63,701 nt of DNA, from NCBI RefSeq assembly GCF_014635045.1, contig NZ_BMCF01000011.1:1-63701 (forward strand). Reading direction: 5' to 3'. This DNA comes from Staphylococcus nepalensis. GTDB lineage: Bacteria > Bacillota > Bacilli > Staphylococcales > Staphylococcaceae. Below, piece after piece: positions 43,610 through 52,100 of this stretch (position 1 is the stretch's first letter; each line of letters starts with the position of its first letter). Made by a program: the position numbers and the translations under genes. The notes under the pieces are model-generated. The model was given only the letters and a program-made list of their open reading frames with translations. It was not told the DNA's origin and did no database searches.

Positions 43610-44980
43610 TTATGAATCTTGGTTTACTTTAACGATTCTTGTATATTTTAAAAACTGTTCTGTGTACTTTTGTTTTATTTCGTTTAAACTGTCGTATGTG
43701 ATGCCAACAATATGCCAATTAGGATTAAAATGATAAAATGAGTCTCTTTTTCTAGACCATTTAATCATACTTCCATCTCGATTGTATCTTGGTAAGGTCA
43801 TCTCATAACCTTCTAATACGTTAATAAACGTTTGAAAGATATCAGGGTCGATACGGTTAAAATTATCTATGACTAAGTAACTTTTATCATTCCTAGGCAT
43901 GAGACTTGTAATAAAACCTTCTCTATAATATAATGCTCCCGCTTCGTTTGGTAAGTATTTACCATAAAGCATGTCTTCTGTAAAATCAGGGTGTCCAGCT
44001 GTAATCACTGGGTTGGCATTTGTCTTTTGTAATAAGTTTTCTGCAGCTTTTAATCCTTCACCTTTATCAACAACTAAAAGTATGAATGGCTTGATATCAT
44101 CTTCAGATTTATCAATAATGTAGTCACTTTTAACTGCTTCAAACTGTGATTTCATCCCATCATTTTCGCTCATTTCAAGTATAGCTTCAAACTGAGCACG
44201 AGACATACTAGCAATCGCTTGTTTGGCATTTTCTTGTAAATAATATAAATTCTTTAATTTAGGATGTTTATTTAATGTACTTAACGTTACAGGCTCGATT
44301 TCTTTTTCAAAATAAACTTCAATAGCAGTACTATTTGTACGCCCAGGGATTGGCGATTTTTCATGAATGTGTTGACTCACTTCTCCAATACCAATCACTG
44401 ATTGATCTCTATGTTTATTATAAAAGACTAATAGGTCACCAATTTCTAGTTGGGTATAAAAATGATAACCGTTTCGTTTGATTCCGTTATATGTGTGTGT
44501 GTAAATCGTATTGTATGAATTAGGCTCAAACTCATGTTCTTCTGACATAAAGAAGTACCTAGGAATTTTAGTTTCACCTTTTCCTAAACTCACAATTAAT
44601 TCAAATTCATTTTGCGTGATTTGGTTAAATAATTTTTCTTTCATATTGCTTATTCGAAACTCTAACTGTTCACTTCTTTTTAAATAATCAGTAGTTAAAG
44701 GCTTCAACTGTTCCAATAATTCGAAATGAACGCGTATTTTATTTTGAGCGCCTGACTGTACACTAGTGATCTCCCCAAATCCAAGTAAGCCTGTATCCAT
44801 TTGTACTTGGTAAAATATAACTTTATCTCCAACTTTAGCTTGTTTAAAAGACCGGAAACCCTGTGACGGATTAAATTGTGCACCTGATTCAAATAATGTC
44901 GTTTGACCAACTAAGGGTTCGTTATGATTCCAGCGATTATACCCGCAATTTAACCAAAAATAACTTGTTTCCTCTGCCAT
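43610..44980 (-). CDS. Double EVE-domain protein with degenerate McrB-like AAA domain
   Basis: 456 residues. Residues about 6-133 and 140-272 each look like an EVE (PUA-like) domain: YFWLNCGYNRWNH with KVGDKVIFYQV and LLGFGEI, then a second copy with EIGDLLVFYNK and VIGIGEVSQH. EVE domains bind modified bases in DNA or RNA. Residues about 298-456 resemble an McrB/AAA_5 motor: YLVIDNFNRIDPDIFQTFINVLEG at 368-391 aligns with a Walker B segment and NWHIVGITYDS at 421-431 with sensor 1. The P-loop is lost (VDKGEGLKAA at 304-313 in place of GxxGxGKT) and Walker B has Asn in place of the catalytic Glu, so it appears unable to hydrolyse nucleotide. Possible role: sensor of modified nucleic acid, perhaps in phage defence. 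No partner nuclease is adjacent. Confidence 0.72.
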   Translation of the reverse strand: MAEETSYFWLNCGYNRWNHNEPLVGQTTLFESGAQFNPSQGFRSFKQAKVGDKVIFYQVQMDTGLLGFGEITSVQSGAQNKIRVHFELLEQLKPLTTDYLKRSEQLEFRISNMKEKLFNQITQNEFELIVSLGKGETKIPRYFFMSEEHEFEPNSYNTIYTHTYNGIKRNGYHFYTQLEIGDLLVFYNKHRDQSVIGIGEVSQHIHEKSPIPGRTNSTAIEVYFEKEIEPVTLSTLNKHPKLKNLYYLQENAKQAIASMSRAQFEAILEMSENDGMKSQFEAVKSDYIIDKSEDDIKPFILLVVDKGEGLKAAENLLQKTNANPVITAGHPDFTEDMLYGKYLPNEAGALYYREGFITSLMPRNDKSYLVIDNFNRIDPDIFQTFINVLEGYEMTLPRYNRDGSMIKWSRKRDSFYHFNPNWHIVGITYDSLNEIKQKYTEQFLKYTRIVKVNQDS

Positions 44981-45051
44981 TTAGATACTCCTTATCTCAT
45001 ATAAAAATTCTATTTTCTCATTATATTCAAAAAAATGCTCTCAAACAATTA

Positions 45052-46032
45052 TTATAATAAATGAACCAATTTCATTGATATTAAACTTGTTACAATTACA
45101 ACTATCCATGTCACTAAACCTAATAAAATTGGTTTTGCGCCGGCTTTTCTAAATTGTCTAAAATTAACACTCAAACCTATGCCTGCCATTGCCATCGTAA
45201 TTAAGAATAATGATAATTGCTGGAATATATTAATAACAGTAGGCGAAAAATTAAAAATTGTACTAATTATAGAAGCAGCAATAAACCAAACAATGAACCA
45301 TGGAAATATCTTCGTAATTGATGTATCAGTTTGTTTTGATTTTTCTTTACGGATTGTTCTATATGTAAAAAATAATACTACTGGTACGATCATTAACGTA
45401 CGTGTTAATTTTACGATTGCACCCGTTTCCAATGCCGTGCTTCCATAGTTTGATGTTGCAGCTATCACACTGGATGTATCATTTATGGCTGTGCCACCAA
45501 AATAGCCAAATGCAGTTTCTCCCATATTTAATAAATGACCGAGTGGTGGAAATACAAAAACTGCTATTAAATTAAATAAGAATATTGTTGAAATAGCAAA
45601 TGCTACTTCATTTTCTTTAGCTTTAATGACTGGGCTTGTTGCTGCAATAGCAGAACCACCACAAATAGATGTGCCTACGCCAATGAGAATACTTAAATTT
45701 TCATTTATTTTAAATACTTTCATTAAAAGATACACTACAATAAATGCAGCTAATAAAGTAATAATAATAATTGGTAATGATTTCCAACCAATAGCGCCTA
45801 TCGATTTAAAGCTTAATGTAAACCCAAGCACAATAATGCTATAATGCAATATTTTTTTACTGCTAAATTGGATTCCAGCCTGATACTTTTTAGGTATTTC
45901 AAAAATATTATTTAAAAGGATCCCGATGACAATAGCAAATATTGCACTTCCCACTACAGGAAACTTACTTCCCATAATTGTTGCAACGAGTGCAATTACA
46001 AAAGTCATGATTATACCTCTAGTTTTCGGCAT
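45052..46032 (-). CDS. YeiH/UPF0324 family membrane protein, putative anion exporter
   Basis: 326 residues with about ten transmembrane helices. Family motifs include ILGFTLSFKSIG, GVGTSICGGSAIAATSPV and YFGGTAINDTSSVIAATS. UPF0324 proteins are proposed sulfate/sulfonate or anion exporters, but this is not proven. It ends 72 bases before the EVE-AAA gene. GGAGGTGGCC-type site precedes the ATG. Membrane location is certain from the sequence, substrate is not. Confidence 0.87.
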   Translation of the reverse strand: MPKTRGIIMTFVIALVATIMGSKFPVVGSAIFAIVIGILLNNIFEIPKKYQAGIQFSSKKILHYSIIVLGFTLSFKSIGAIGWKSLPIIIITLLAAFIVVYLLMKVFKINENLSILIGVGTSICGGSAIAATSPVIKAKENEVAFAISTIFLFNLIAVFVFPPLGHLLNMGETAFGYFGGTAINDTSSVIAATSNYGSTALETGAIVKLTRTLMIVPVVLFFTYRTIRKEKSKQTDTSITKIFPWFIVWFIAASIISTIFNFSPTVINIFQQLSLFLITMAMAGIGLSVNFRQFRKAGAKPILLGLVTWIVVIVTSLISMKLVHLL

Positions 46033-46195
46033 TTAGGCCACCTCCAATTTAAGTTCTATTTTACCACAAATATTTTAACACTAAAGAAAAATCCTTACTA
46101 TTTTAAAGTGGTTTTAGTAGATTTAATCCTCAAACACACATCTATATTCTTGTATTTTTAATATATACTTAATTCGTTTATCAAAGCTTGCCCAT

Positions 46196-46229
46196 AAAAA
46201 AAGTACCTTTTACTAAAAGTAAAGATACT
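46196..46229 (-). terminator. Terminator of the small membrane protein gene
   Basis: AGTATCTTTACT / AGTAAAAGGTACT stem followed on the minus strand by T7, 12 bases after the stop codon. Confidence 0.8.
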
Positions 46230-46240
46230 AAATTTATTAA

Positions 46241-46471
46241 TTATTGTGCGAGCGTTAACGCACCCATAATCGGCATGAAATTGATTAAAACACCACCGAA
46301 TTTTAATAATCCATTTATCTCTTTGTTAGGTATCGTTATTAATGCAGCAATGATACCGATGATACCAATCATAACTGGTAAAAATAATGAAGGAAAAATA
46401 GGTAATTTTAAAAATATACCTGCACCAGCTAACATACCGCATATTAATGATACATATAAATATTTATACAT
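46241..46471 (-). CDS. Small hydrophobic membrane protein, unknown
   Basis: 76 residues with two or three hydrophobic segments (about 5-22, 28-48, 56-75) and almost no soluble part. I do not recognise a family. CGGAGTGTTTCAAA precedes the ATG and a terminator follows directly. It starts 23 bases after manA and is probably transcribed from the same promoter. Confidence 0.65.
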   Translation of the reverse strand: MYKYLYVSLICGMLAGAGIFLKLPIFPSLFLPVMIGIIGIIAALITIPNKEINGLLKFGGVLINFMPIMGALTLAQ

Positions 46472-46494
46472 TTTGAAACACTCCGTTTTATTAT

Positions 46495-47433
46495 CTATAA
46501 ATAACTAATAATTAGTTCATAATCGCCTTCAAAAATAGTATCTAAATCATCTGAAGTTAAAATGAAATTCTGACCTTGTGTTACATTATAAACATCGCCA
46601 TCAATGATTACTTGCCCTGCTCCTTTTAGGATTGATACTAATACAAATTCTCTAGGTTTCATATAATTTAATGTGCCTGAAATTTCCCACTTAACCATTG
46701 TAAAAAAATCATTCGATACCAGTTGGATACGCTTATGATTTTCAATAATTTCTGTATCAGTTGCTATATTAATATTTTCTTGAGTAACCTCTACCACCGC
46801 TTTAGCTTTCTCTTGATTTAAACTTCGCCTGTCATTTGTTTCTTTTTCTCTATCAAAATCGTAGACACGGTATGTAACATCTGAAGATTGCATCGTTTCA
46901 TACACAAGTACGCCAGCGCCAATTGAATGAATCGTCCCTGCAGGTATAAAATAAAATTCACCTGGTTGCACTTTTACTCTATTAAATAACTGGTCATAAT
47001 TTTCGTCATCTATTTGTGCCATAGCGTTTTTTTTAGAATCCGCATTCGTACCATATATTATTTCCGCTCCTTCTTCAGCATCTATAATATACCAACATTC
47101 TGATTTACCGTATTGACCGTTTTCATGTTCATAAGCATATGCATCGTCTGGATGAACGTGTATTGATAAAGCTTCTTTGGCATCTATAATTTTCGTCATC
47201 AGTGGAAATTCTTGGCTTGGAAAATCACCAAATAATTCTCTATGGTCATGCCAAACTTTGTCTAGTGTCTGTCCTTTATAAGGTCCATTCATTACTTCAC
47301 ATCTACCATTTGGGTGTGCTGAAATTCCCCAAGCTTCTCCAATATTATTAGTAGGCAAATCGTAACCTAGTTCTTTTAACTTAGTGCCGCCCCATATTTT
47401 TTCATGTAATACTGGCTTTAAAAATAACGGCAT
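46495..47433 (-). CDS. manA: Mannose-6-phosphate isomerase, class I
   Basis: Interconverts mannose-6-phosphate and fructose-6-phosphate. 312 residues, cupin fold with zinc ligands in ALSIHVHPDDAYA (His95 and His97 approximately), Glu in KSECWYII and His in IPAGTIHSIGAG. The family start PLFLKPVLHEKIWGG is present. GGAGGTGTGATGG precedes the ATG. Downstream is the small membrane protein gene. Confidence 0.95.
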   Translation of the reverse strand: MPLFLKPVLHEKIWGGTKLKELGYDLPTNNIGEAWGISAHPNGRCEVMNGPYKGQTLDKVWHDHRELFGDFPSQEFPLMTKIIDAKEALSIHVHPDDAYAYEHENGQYGKSECWYIIDAEEGAEIIYGTNADSKKNAMAQIDDENYDQLFNRVKVQPGEFYFIPAGTIHSIGAGVLVYETMQSSDVTYRVYDFDREKETNDRRSLNQEKAKAVVEVTQENINIATDTEIIENHKRIQLVSNDFFTMVKWEISGTLNYMKPREFVLVSILKGAGQVIIDGDVYNVTQGQNFILTSDDLDTIFEGDYELIISYL

Positions 47434-47730
47434 CCATCACACCTCCAAACTTTCTTATCATAAATTTTAATTTAAAATTTATTTTTGAAATAAATATATA
47501 CCGTATCATTTACTATTAGAATTTAATCTTGATTCAAAGAACTATTGAAATTGTATCATATATGTTGACGCATTATAAACTGTCACTGCAACGTTTTGTT
47601 ATATTCAAATCATTAATTATTATATCAATTCTTTAAATGGAGTGGTAGTTTAATTAATACTGTTCAATTACATTCTCATAAATTTAACAATAAAATTATA
47701 TAATTGTTATAAATTTTTTCGAATAAATAC

Positions 47731-47760
47731 TTGCCATCTAATCATATTTGACATTATAAT
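47731..47760 (+). promoter_or_regulatory. Orphan plus-strand promoter in the manA-gntR gap
   Basis: TTGCCA (47731-47736), 18-base spacer, TATAAT (47755-47760). No protein gene follows on this strand; a strong terminator ends about 130 bases downstream. Confidence 0.5.
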
Positions 47761-47766
47761 ATGGTT

Positions 47767-47896
47767 AGAGTTAATCATTGACTCTGATTCTTTTACATAT
47801 AAGGTAATGAATTATGATTATTTGGAAAAGTTGATTCCTTTTTCAAAATAAAAATTTGCAATAAAAGCCCAAACTTTTTTAGTTTGGGCTTTTTTA
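47767..47896 (+). ncRNA. Candidate small RNA of about 130 nt
   Basis: Delimited by the promoter at 47731-47760 and the terminator GCCCAAACT / AGTTTGGGC with T6 at 47863-47896. Near the 5' end AGAGT/ACTCT forms a short stem. A 14-codon frame (ATG at 47806) with an AAGG just before it is possible, so a leader peptide-like product cannot be excluded. Not compared with known staphylococcal sRNAs. Confidence 0.4.
47863..47893. terminator. Bidirectional terminator in the manA-gntR gap
   Basis: Perfect 13-base stem AAAAGCCCAAACT / AGTTTGGGCTTTT with T6 following on the plus strand. It lies about 97 bases after the gntR stop and can also serve that gene on the minus strand. Confidence 0.85.
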
Positions 47897-47989
47897 TGTT
47901 TCTCAAATTTAAACAACTAGTGCAGTAAAATTCAAATTGATGGAAAGCGTTAAAATGCTCGACAACTACAAACGTTAGATGATCCCAGC

Positions 47990-48688
47990 CTACTTTTCTT
48001 TAAAGTTAGCTAATATCGTTTCTTTAACTTCGAATAAGTGTGACTGCATTGCTTTCACTGCTTGTTCATCGTCTCGGTCAGCAATTGCATTATAAATAAC
48101 CACATGTTCTTCTAGTAATTTATTCATAGTCTTTTGTTTACTATAAATAAATATTTTCCTTGTTTCTTTCATAGAATCTTGCATTAGTTCTGAAATATTA
48201 TTTAATAACTCTACTAACAAAGAATTATTGGCTGCTTTTGCAATCGCCAAATGAAACTCTAAATCAGCTCTTTCACCTGATGTTCCGTCAGTTATAGCTT
48301 CACCCATTTCATTTAAAGCAGTTTTTAATTCAACCAAGTCCTCTTCAGTATGGTGACAAGCAGCCATTTTAACTGTTGCACCTTCAACAATTTCTCTTAA
48401 TTCTAATAATTCTTTTATTTGAACTAACGACGTAAATTTATCTCCTAATTCAAAAAACGTTGGTTCTACTTGTTTTACAAACGTACCATAACCTTGTTTA
48501 ATTTCTAATACACCTATTGTTCTCAATGCATTCAGTGCTTCTCTCACCGATGCCACGCTTACACCATAATGTTGACTTAGTTTTTGTATAGATGGTATTT
48601 TATCGCCGACTTGATAGTCACCTGTTTTGATGCTCTCCAATAAATTATCTGCAACTTGCTCATAAATTTTACTGTTTGAAATCTTCAT
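47990..48688 (-). CDS. GntR-family regulator, FadR subfamily
   Basis: 232 residues from MKISNSKIYEQVADNLLE with GGAGGTAACT upstream. N-terminal winged helix (DYQVGDKIPSIQKLSQHYGVSVASVREALNALRTIGVLEIKQGYGTFV, about 22-70) and C-terminal FCD effector domain with metal/ligand residues ADLEFHLAIAKAANN. It resembles LldR/NanR/gluconate-type repressors, but with no catabolic operon adjacent the ligand and targets are unknown. Confidence 0.88.
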   Translation of the reverse strand: MKISNSKIYEQVADNLLESIKTGDYQVGDKIPSIQKLSQHYGVSVASVREALNALRTIGVLEIKQGYGTFVKQVEPTFFELGDKFTSLVQIKELLELREIVEGATVKMAACHHTEEDLVELKTALNEMGEAITDGTSGERADLEFHLAIAKAANNSLLVELLNNISELMQDSMKETRKIFIYSKQKTMNKLLEEHVVIYNAIADRDDEQAVKAMQSHLFEVKETILANFKEK

Positions 48689-49017
48689 AGTTACCTCCAA
48701 ACGATATCTATTATTATACCAAATTTTCTCAATAAAATTTATTAAAAGTTATAGATATTTTAAATAAAATAAAGACGAGACAGAAATCATTTGATTTTAA
48801 ATGATTTCATTATCCCGCCCTGGAAAATATGATTCGAAATATAACCCTTGGCACAAAGTCTTTATATAAGAATTACTAACTCAAAAACAATGTATACAAG
48901 AGACAAGTCCTTTAAAAGTTTAATATAAATGTAGTTTCATTTCAGTTAACCAATATCAATACTATACTTAAGACTAAGACATTATATTTCCAATCTTATG
49001 GTTAAAAATAACTACTA
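48689..49017. other. Intergenic region between GntR and SDR genes
   Basis: About 330 bases. It contains GAAATCATTT / AAATGATTTC (48783-48808) within a GACGAGACAG...CCCGCCC context like a dispersed staphylococcal hairpin. The gntR promoter presumably lies just after 48689. No gene. Confidence 0.5.
48783..48808. repeat. Dispersed hairpin element
   Basis: GAAATCATTT and AAATGATTTC pair with a 6-base loop. The flanks ACGAGACA and TATCCCGCCCT suggest relatives elsewhere in staphylococcal genomes. Confidence 0.45.
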
Positions 49018-49677
49018 TTATTTATTTTTAAAATCAGTTAAGGCTTGTGGAATATCTTTTTCACCACTAACAATTTGGAATTCAGTATTTAAATAATCGT
49101 CAGTAGTCACAACTTCTTTCAACACTGAAGCAACATCTTCTCTTGGAATAGTGCCTCTGCCTTCAAAAAAGGCGCCTACTTCAATTTTATTTGTCCCGTC
49201 ATCGTCTAGTAAGCCACCAGGATGAATAATTGTATATGGTATCGTTGCCTGTTTTAAATATTCATCTGCATAATGTTTTGCAATTGTATATGGCTTCAAA
49301 TCGCCGCTTGAATCAAACGCTTCTCTTCTTGAATCATACGTTGACACCATAACAAATTGTTGCGCTTTATTCGCTTCGCTCGCTTTAATCGCTTTCACAG
49401 CACCATCTAAATCTACAATAATTGTTTTATCTGCACCTGTACTACCACCTGAACCTACAGAAAAAACTATTCGGTTGTAGCCTTTAAATTTTTCAGTCAG
49501 AGATTGGACATCATCTTTTTCAACATCTATTAACGTTGCGTTAATATTTTTTTCTTTTAATTGCTCTACTTGTGCTTCTTTTCTTACACCAGCTGTAAAA
49601 TCTTCACCTTCAGCCTTTAATTGCTCTATTAAATAATGACCAACGCCACCATTTGCTCCAATAACTAAAATACTCAT
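49018..49677 (-). CDS. NAD(P)-binding SDR/NmrA-like protein
   Basis: 219 residues, atypical short-chain dehydrogenase fold. The dinucleotide-binding motif is MSILVIGANGGVGHYLIEQL, and YTIAKHYADEYLKQ contains a Tyr-x(3)-Lys-like YxxxK-type segment (residues 148-152 approximately). Proteins of this type act as NADH-flavin-dependent or isomerase-like reductases, or are redox sensors. Substrate unknown. AGGAGGTTTAAAGT precedes the ATG. Divergent from czrA. Confidence 0.83.
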   Translation of the reverse strand: MSILVIGANGGVGHYLIEQLKAEGEDFTAGVRKEAQVEQLKEKNINATLIDVEKDDVQSLTEKFKGYNRIVFSVGSGGSTGADKTIIVDLDGAVKAIKASEANKAQQFVMVSTYDSRREAFDSSGDLKPYTIAKHYADEYLKQATIPYTIIHPGGLLDDDGTNKIEVGAFFEGRGTIPREDVASVLKEVVTTDDYLNTEFQIVSGEKDIPQALTDFKNK

Positions 49678-49757
49678 ACTTTAAACCTCCTCTAAAAATT
49701 CGATTACTTAAAAGTCTACCACTTTTGTAGGTGTTTAAAACTAAAATGCATTATCTA

Positions 49758-49786
49758 TTGACACTAGCAAAGAACCATATTAAGAT
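49758..49786 (+). promoter_or_regulatory. Promoter of the czrAB operon
   Basis: TTGACA (49758-49763), 17-base spacer, TAAGAT (49781-49786). The -35 box is a perfect consensus. Confidence 0.75.
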
Positions 49787-49812
49787 ATGAATATGTATTA
49801 ATATATTCATAT
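49785..49812 (+). promoter_or_regulatory. CzrA operator
   Basis: Perfect inverted repeat ATATGAATAT-N8-ATATTCATAT overlapping the -10 box and start site, as expected for an ArsR-family zinc repressor. Confidence 0.8.
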
Positions 49813-49828
49813 AAAAGGGGTGCATTTC

Positions 49829-50128
49829 TTGGAATCATCTATCAATACAGAAACTTTAAATCACATGACTGATATATTTAAAGCCTTAAGTGAAACAAAC
49901 CGTATACGCATCATGCATTTATTATCACAAAGTTCAAGTAGTGTCGGTCATATCGCACATACTTTGAACATGAGTCAGTCCAATGTCTCTCATCAATTAC
50001 GTATATTAAAACAAGCCCACTTAGTAAAATCAAATCGGGATGGTCAATCGATGATATATGCAATTGATGATACACATGTAACCACCTTATTAAAACAAGC
50101 AATTCATCATGCTAACCACAAATTATAA
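49829..50128 (+). CDS. czrA: Zinc-responsive repressor CzrA (ArsR family)
   Basis: Homodimeric repressor that releases DNA when it binds zinc at the alpha-5 site, whose ligands are visible in DDTHVTTLLKQAIHHANH at the C-terminus. About 99 residues from a TTG start with AAAAGGGG eight bases upstream; an in-frame GTG three codons earlier is possible but overlaps the ribosome site. The DNA-reading helix is NMSQSNVSHQLRIL. The gene is followed 17 bases later by its efflux pump, and the operator is directly upstream. Confidence 0.93.
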   Translation: MESSINTETLNHMTDIFKALSETNRIRIMHLLSQSSSSVGHIAHTLNMSQSNVSHQLRILKQAHLVKSNRDGQSMIYAIDDTHVTTLLKQAIHHANHKL

Positions 50129-50145
50129 GAAAGGTGATGTCATAT

Positions 50146-51096
50146 ATGTCTCAATCTGAACATAATCACTCACACAATCATACACATGGCCATGTACACA
50201 CCAATAATAAAAAAATATTGCTCATCAGCTTTCTCATTATAGGCATTTTTATGATTGTCGAAATCATTGGCGGCTTTGTAGCTAATAGTTTAGCTTTATT
50301 ATCTGATGGTTTACACATGTTTAGTGATACAATCTCATTAGGCGTAGCTTTACTTGCTTTTATCTATGCCGAGAAGCATGCTACCAAAAATAAAACGTTT
50401 GGGTATAAACGTTTTGAAATTTTAGCAGCCTTATTTAATGGCGTAACTTTATTTGTTATTGGTATCTTTATTATCTTTGAAGCGGTGGATCGTTTCTTTA
50501 ACCCAATGACAGTCAAATCAGCCGACATGCTTATTATTAGTACTATTGGCTTAATTGTTAATATTGTTGTTGCTACTTTAATGTTTAAAGGAGGCGACAC
50601 GCATCATAATATAAATATGCGCGGTGCTTTTCTCCATGTTATTGGCGATTTATTAGGCTCTGTCGGTGCGATTGCAGCAGCTATTCTTATTTGGTTCTTT
50701 AACTGGACGATTGCTGACCCTATTGCAAGTATTATTGTGTCTCTACTTATTATAAAAAGCAGTTGGGGTATAACGAAATCTTCTATCAATATTTTAATGG
50801 AAGGTACACCAAGCGATGTAAATATGAATGAAACCATTAATACTATTACAAACGAACCACAAATAGTAAATGTACATGATTGTCACATTTGGACCATATC
50901 AAATGAGATGAACGCGTTAAGTTGTCACGCTGTAGTGCCAAACGACATGACCATTGAAGAAGGAGAACAGCTTTTAAATCGGCTCGAACATCGATTAGAA
51001 CATCTCAATATCCAACATATGACCATTCAATTTGAAACGCCGCATCATAAACATGATGATGATACATTATGTTCAGCAGTTTATGCAGGAAAATAA
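50146..51096 (+). CDS. czrB: Zinc/cobalt cation diffusion facilitator CzrB
   Basis: Exports Zn(II) and Co(II) in exchange for protons. 316 residues from MSQSEHNHSHNHTHGH with AAAGGTGA upstream. A His-rich N-terminus (7-18), six membrane helices, conserved ALLSDGLHMFSDTISL (metal site in helix 2) and VIGDLLGSVG (helix 5), and a C-terminal cytosolic domain with HDCHIWTIS. Ends with another His/Asp-rich tail HHKHDDD. Second gene of the czr operon; induced by zinc through CzrA. Confidence 0.94.
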   Translation: MSQSEHNHSHNHTHGHVHTNNKKILLISFLIIGIFMIVEIIGGFVANSLALLSDGLHMFSDTISLGVALLAFIYAEKHATKNKTFGYKRFEILAALFNGVTLFVIGIFIIFEAVDRFFNPMTVKSADMLIISTIGLIVNIVVATLMFKGGDTHHNINMRGAFLHVIGDLLGSVGAIAAAILIWFFNWTIADPIASIIVSLLIIKSSWGITKSSINILMEGTPSDVNMNETINTITNEPQIVNVHDCHIWTISNEMNALSCHAVVPNDMTIEEGEQLLNRLEHRLEHLNIQHMTIQFETPHHKHDDDTLCSAVYAGK

Positions 51097-51130
51097 TTAT
51101 TGCTAAACGCTTAAATATCCACTTCATATT

Positions 51131-51188
51131 AAAAAAGTGACTAGATTTATATGCTTATATCAAGCTTTTTAAATCTAGTCACTTTTTT
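51131..51188. terminator. Bidirectional terminator after czrB
   Basis: AAAAAAGTGACTAGATTTA / TAAATCTAGTCACTTTTTT: perfect 19-base stem, 20-base loop, with A/T tracts in the stem ends. Confidence 0.9.
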
Positions 51189-51237
51189 CTATTCAATGCA
51201 ATACTATAAATATGATTATTATCTAATATGTTGTTAG

Positions 51238-51969
51238 TTATAAAAATTTATCAAATATGAGTTCTTTAGCTGGTACTTGTTTTTCTTTAAAACCTCTTAA
51301 AAATTCTTCGTTATCATAAGGTATTTTCACACGTTCAAAGGAAATTTCATTTTCATCAATAGTAACAATACCATATACAGCGTAAGCGCCATTATTTAAA
51401 CCTACAGATCCAGGATTAAAATACACTTTTGATTTGTCATCAAACAAATGAACTGTATGATTATGACCAAAAACAATTAAATCTGCGTCTTTATCCTCGA
51501 AAAGTGATTTAATATTTTCTTCGGTCGGTTCTACAATAGGACTAAAAGGTTGTCCATCGATTGGTGTATCTAATTTGTCATTTGGAATTTCATAATGTAT
51601 AAACATTACTTTTTTATTATTTAGCGTCTTTTCAATCACACGGGGCAATGCGTTTAATTTGTCATAATAATCTTCATCTAAATGGCTTTCAATCCATTGG
51701 TGATGTTCATAAAACTTATCTTTTAAGTCTTCAGGGTAAGGCGTATCATTTACAATTGACATAACCGCTTCATCATGATTGCCTGCAATGATTTCCATAT
51801 CATCTCTTTCAAATATTTCATCAAGTACTTTATTCGTTTCATGACCGACACCGATATTATCGCCTAAATTATATATTTTTTTAATATCTTTTCTACTATC
51901 AATATCATCCAACACTGTGTCTAAAGCATCAAAATTGCCATGTACATCAGTAAGAATTGCAAATTTCAT
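51238..51969 (-). CDS. Calcineurin-like metallophosphoesterase
   Basis: 243 residues from MKFAILTDVHGNFDALD, AAAGGAGATATCATC upstream. The metallophosphoesterase motifs DxH (DVHGN), GDN (NLGDNIG), GNHD (AGNHDEAV) and GHNH (VFGHNHT) are in order. Members of the YfcE/PrpE-like group hydrolyse phosphodiesters or Ap4A-type nucleotides; the true substrate is unknown. Single gene. Confidence 0.87.
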   Translation of the reverse strand: MKFAILTDVHGNFDALDTVLDDIDSRKDIKKIYNLGDNIGVGHETNKVLDEIFERDDMEIIAGNHDEAVMSIVNDTPYPEDLKDKFYEHHQWIESHLDEDYYDKLNALPRVIEKTLNNKKVMFIHYEIPNDKLDTPIDGQPFSPIVEPTEENIKSLFEDKDADLIVFGHNHTVHLFDDKSKVYFNPGSVGLNNGAYAVYGIVTIDENEISFERVKIPYDNEEFLRGFKEKQVPAKELIFDKFL

Positions 51970-52100
51970 GATGATATCTCCTTTCAACATTTTCTCATTT
52001 GGATATTTTAACATTTTATAGCCATTTTGTTACCTATTAATTTTAAAATCTTCAATTTTTTGATATCGTATTCTTATCACTAAAAAGGAGTGCTTAAAAT

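Larger units (their letters stand above)
47434..47989. other. Intergenic region between manA and GntR gene
   Basis: About 555 bases, the longest simple gap. It holds the manA promoter region near its left edge, the gntR-side hairpin at 47863-47893, and the candidate small RNA at 47767-47896 read from a plus-strand promoter. Otherwise AT-rich. Confidence 0.6.

Noticed and set aside
43610..44980. Functional McrBC restriction system
   Set aside because: No McrC-like nuclease gene next to it and no intact P-loop or Walker B in the AAA part.
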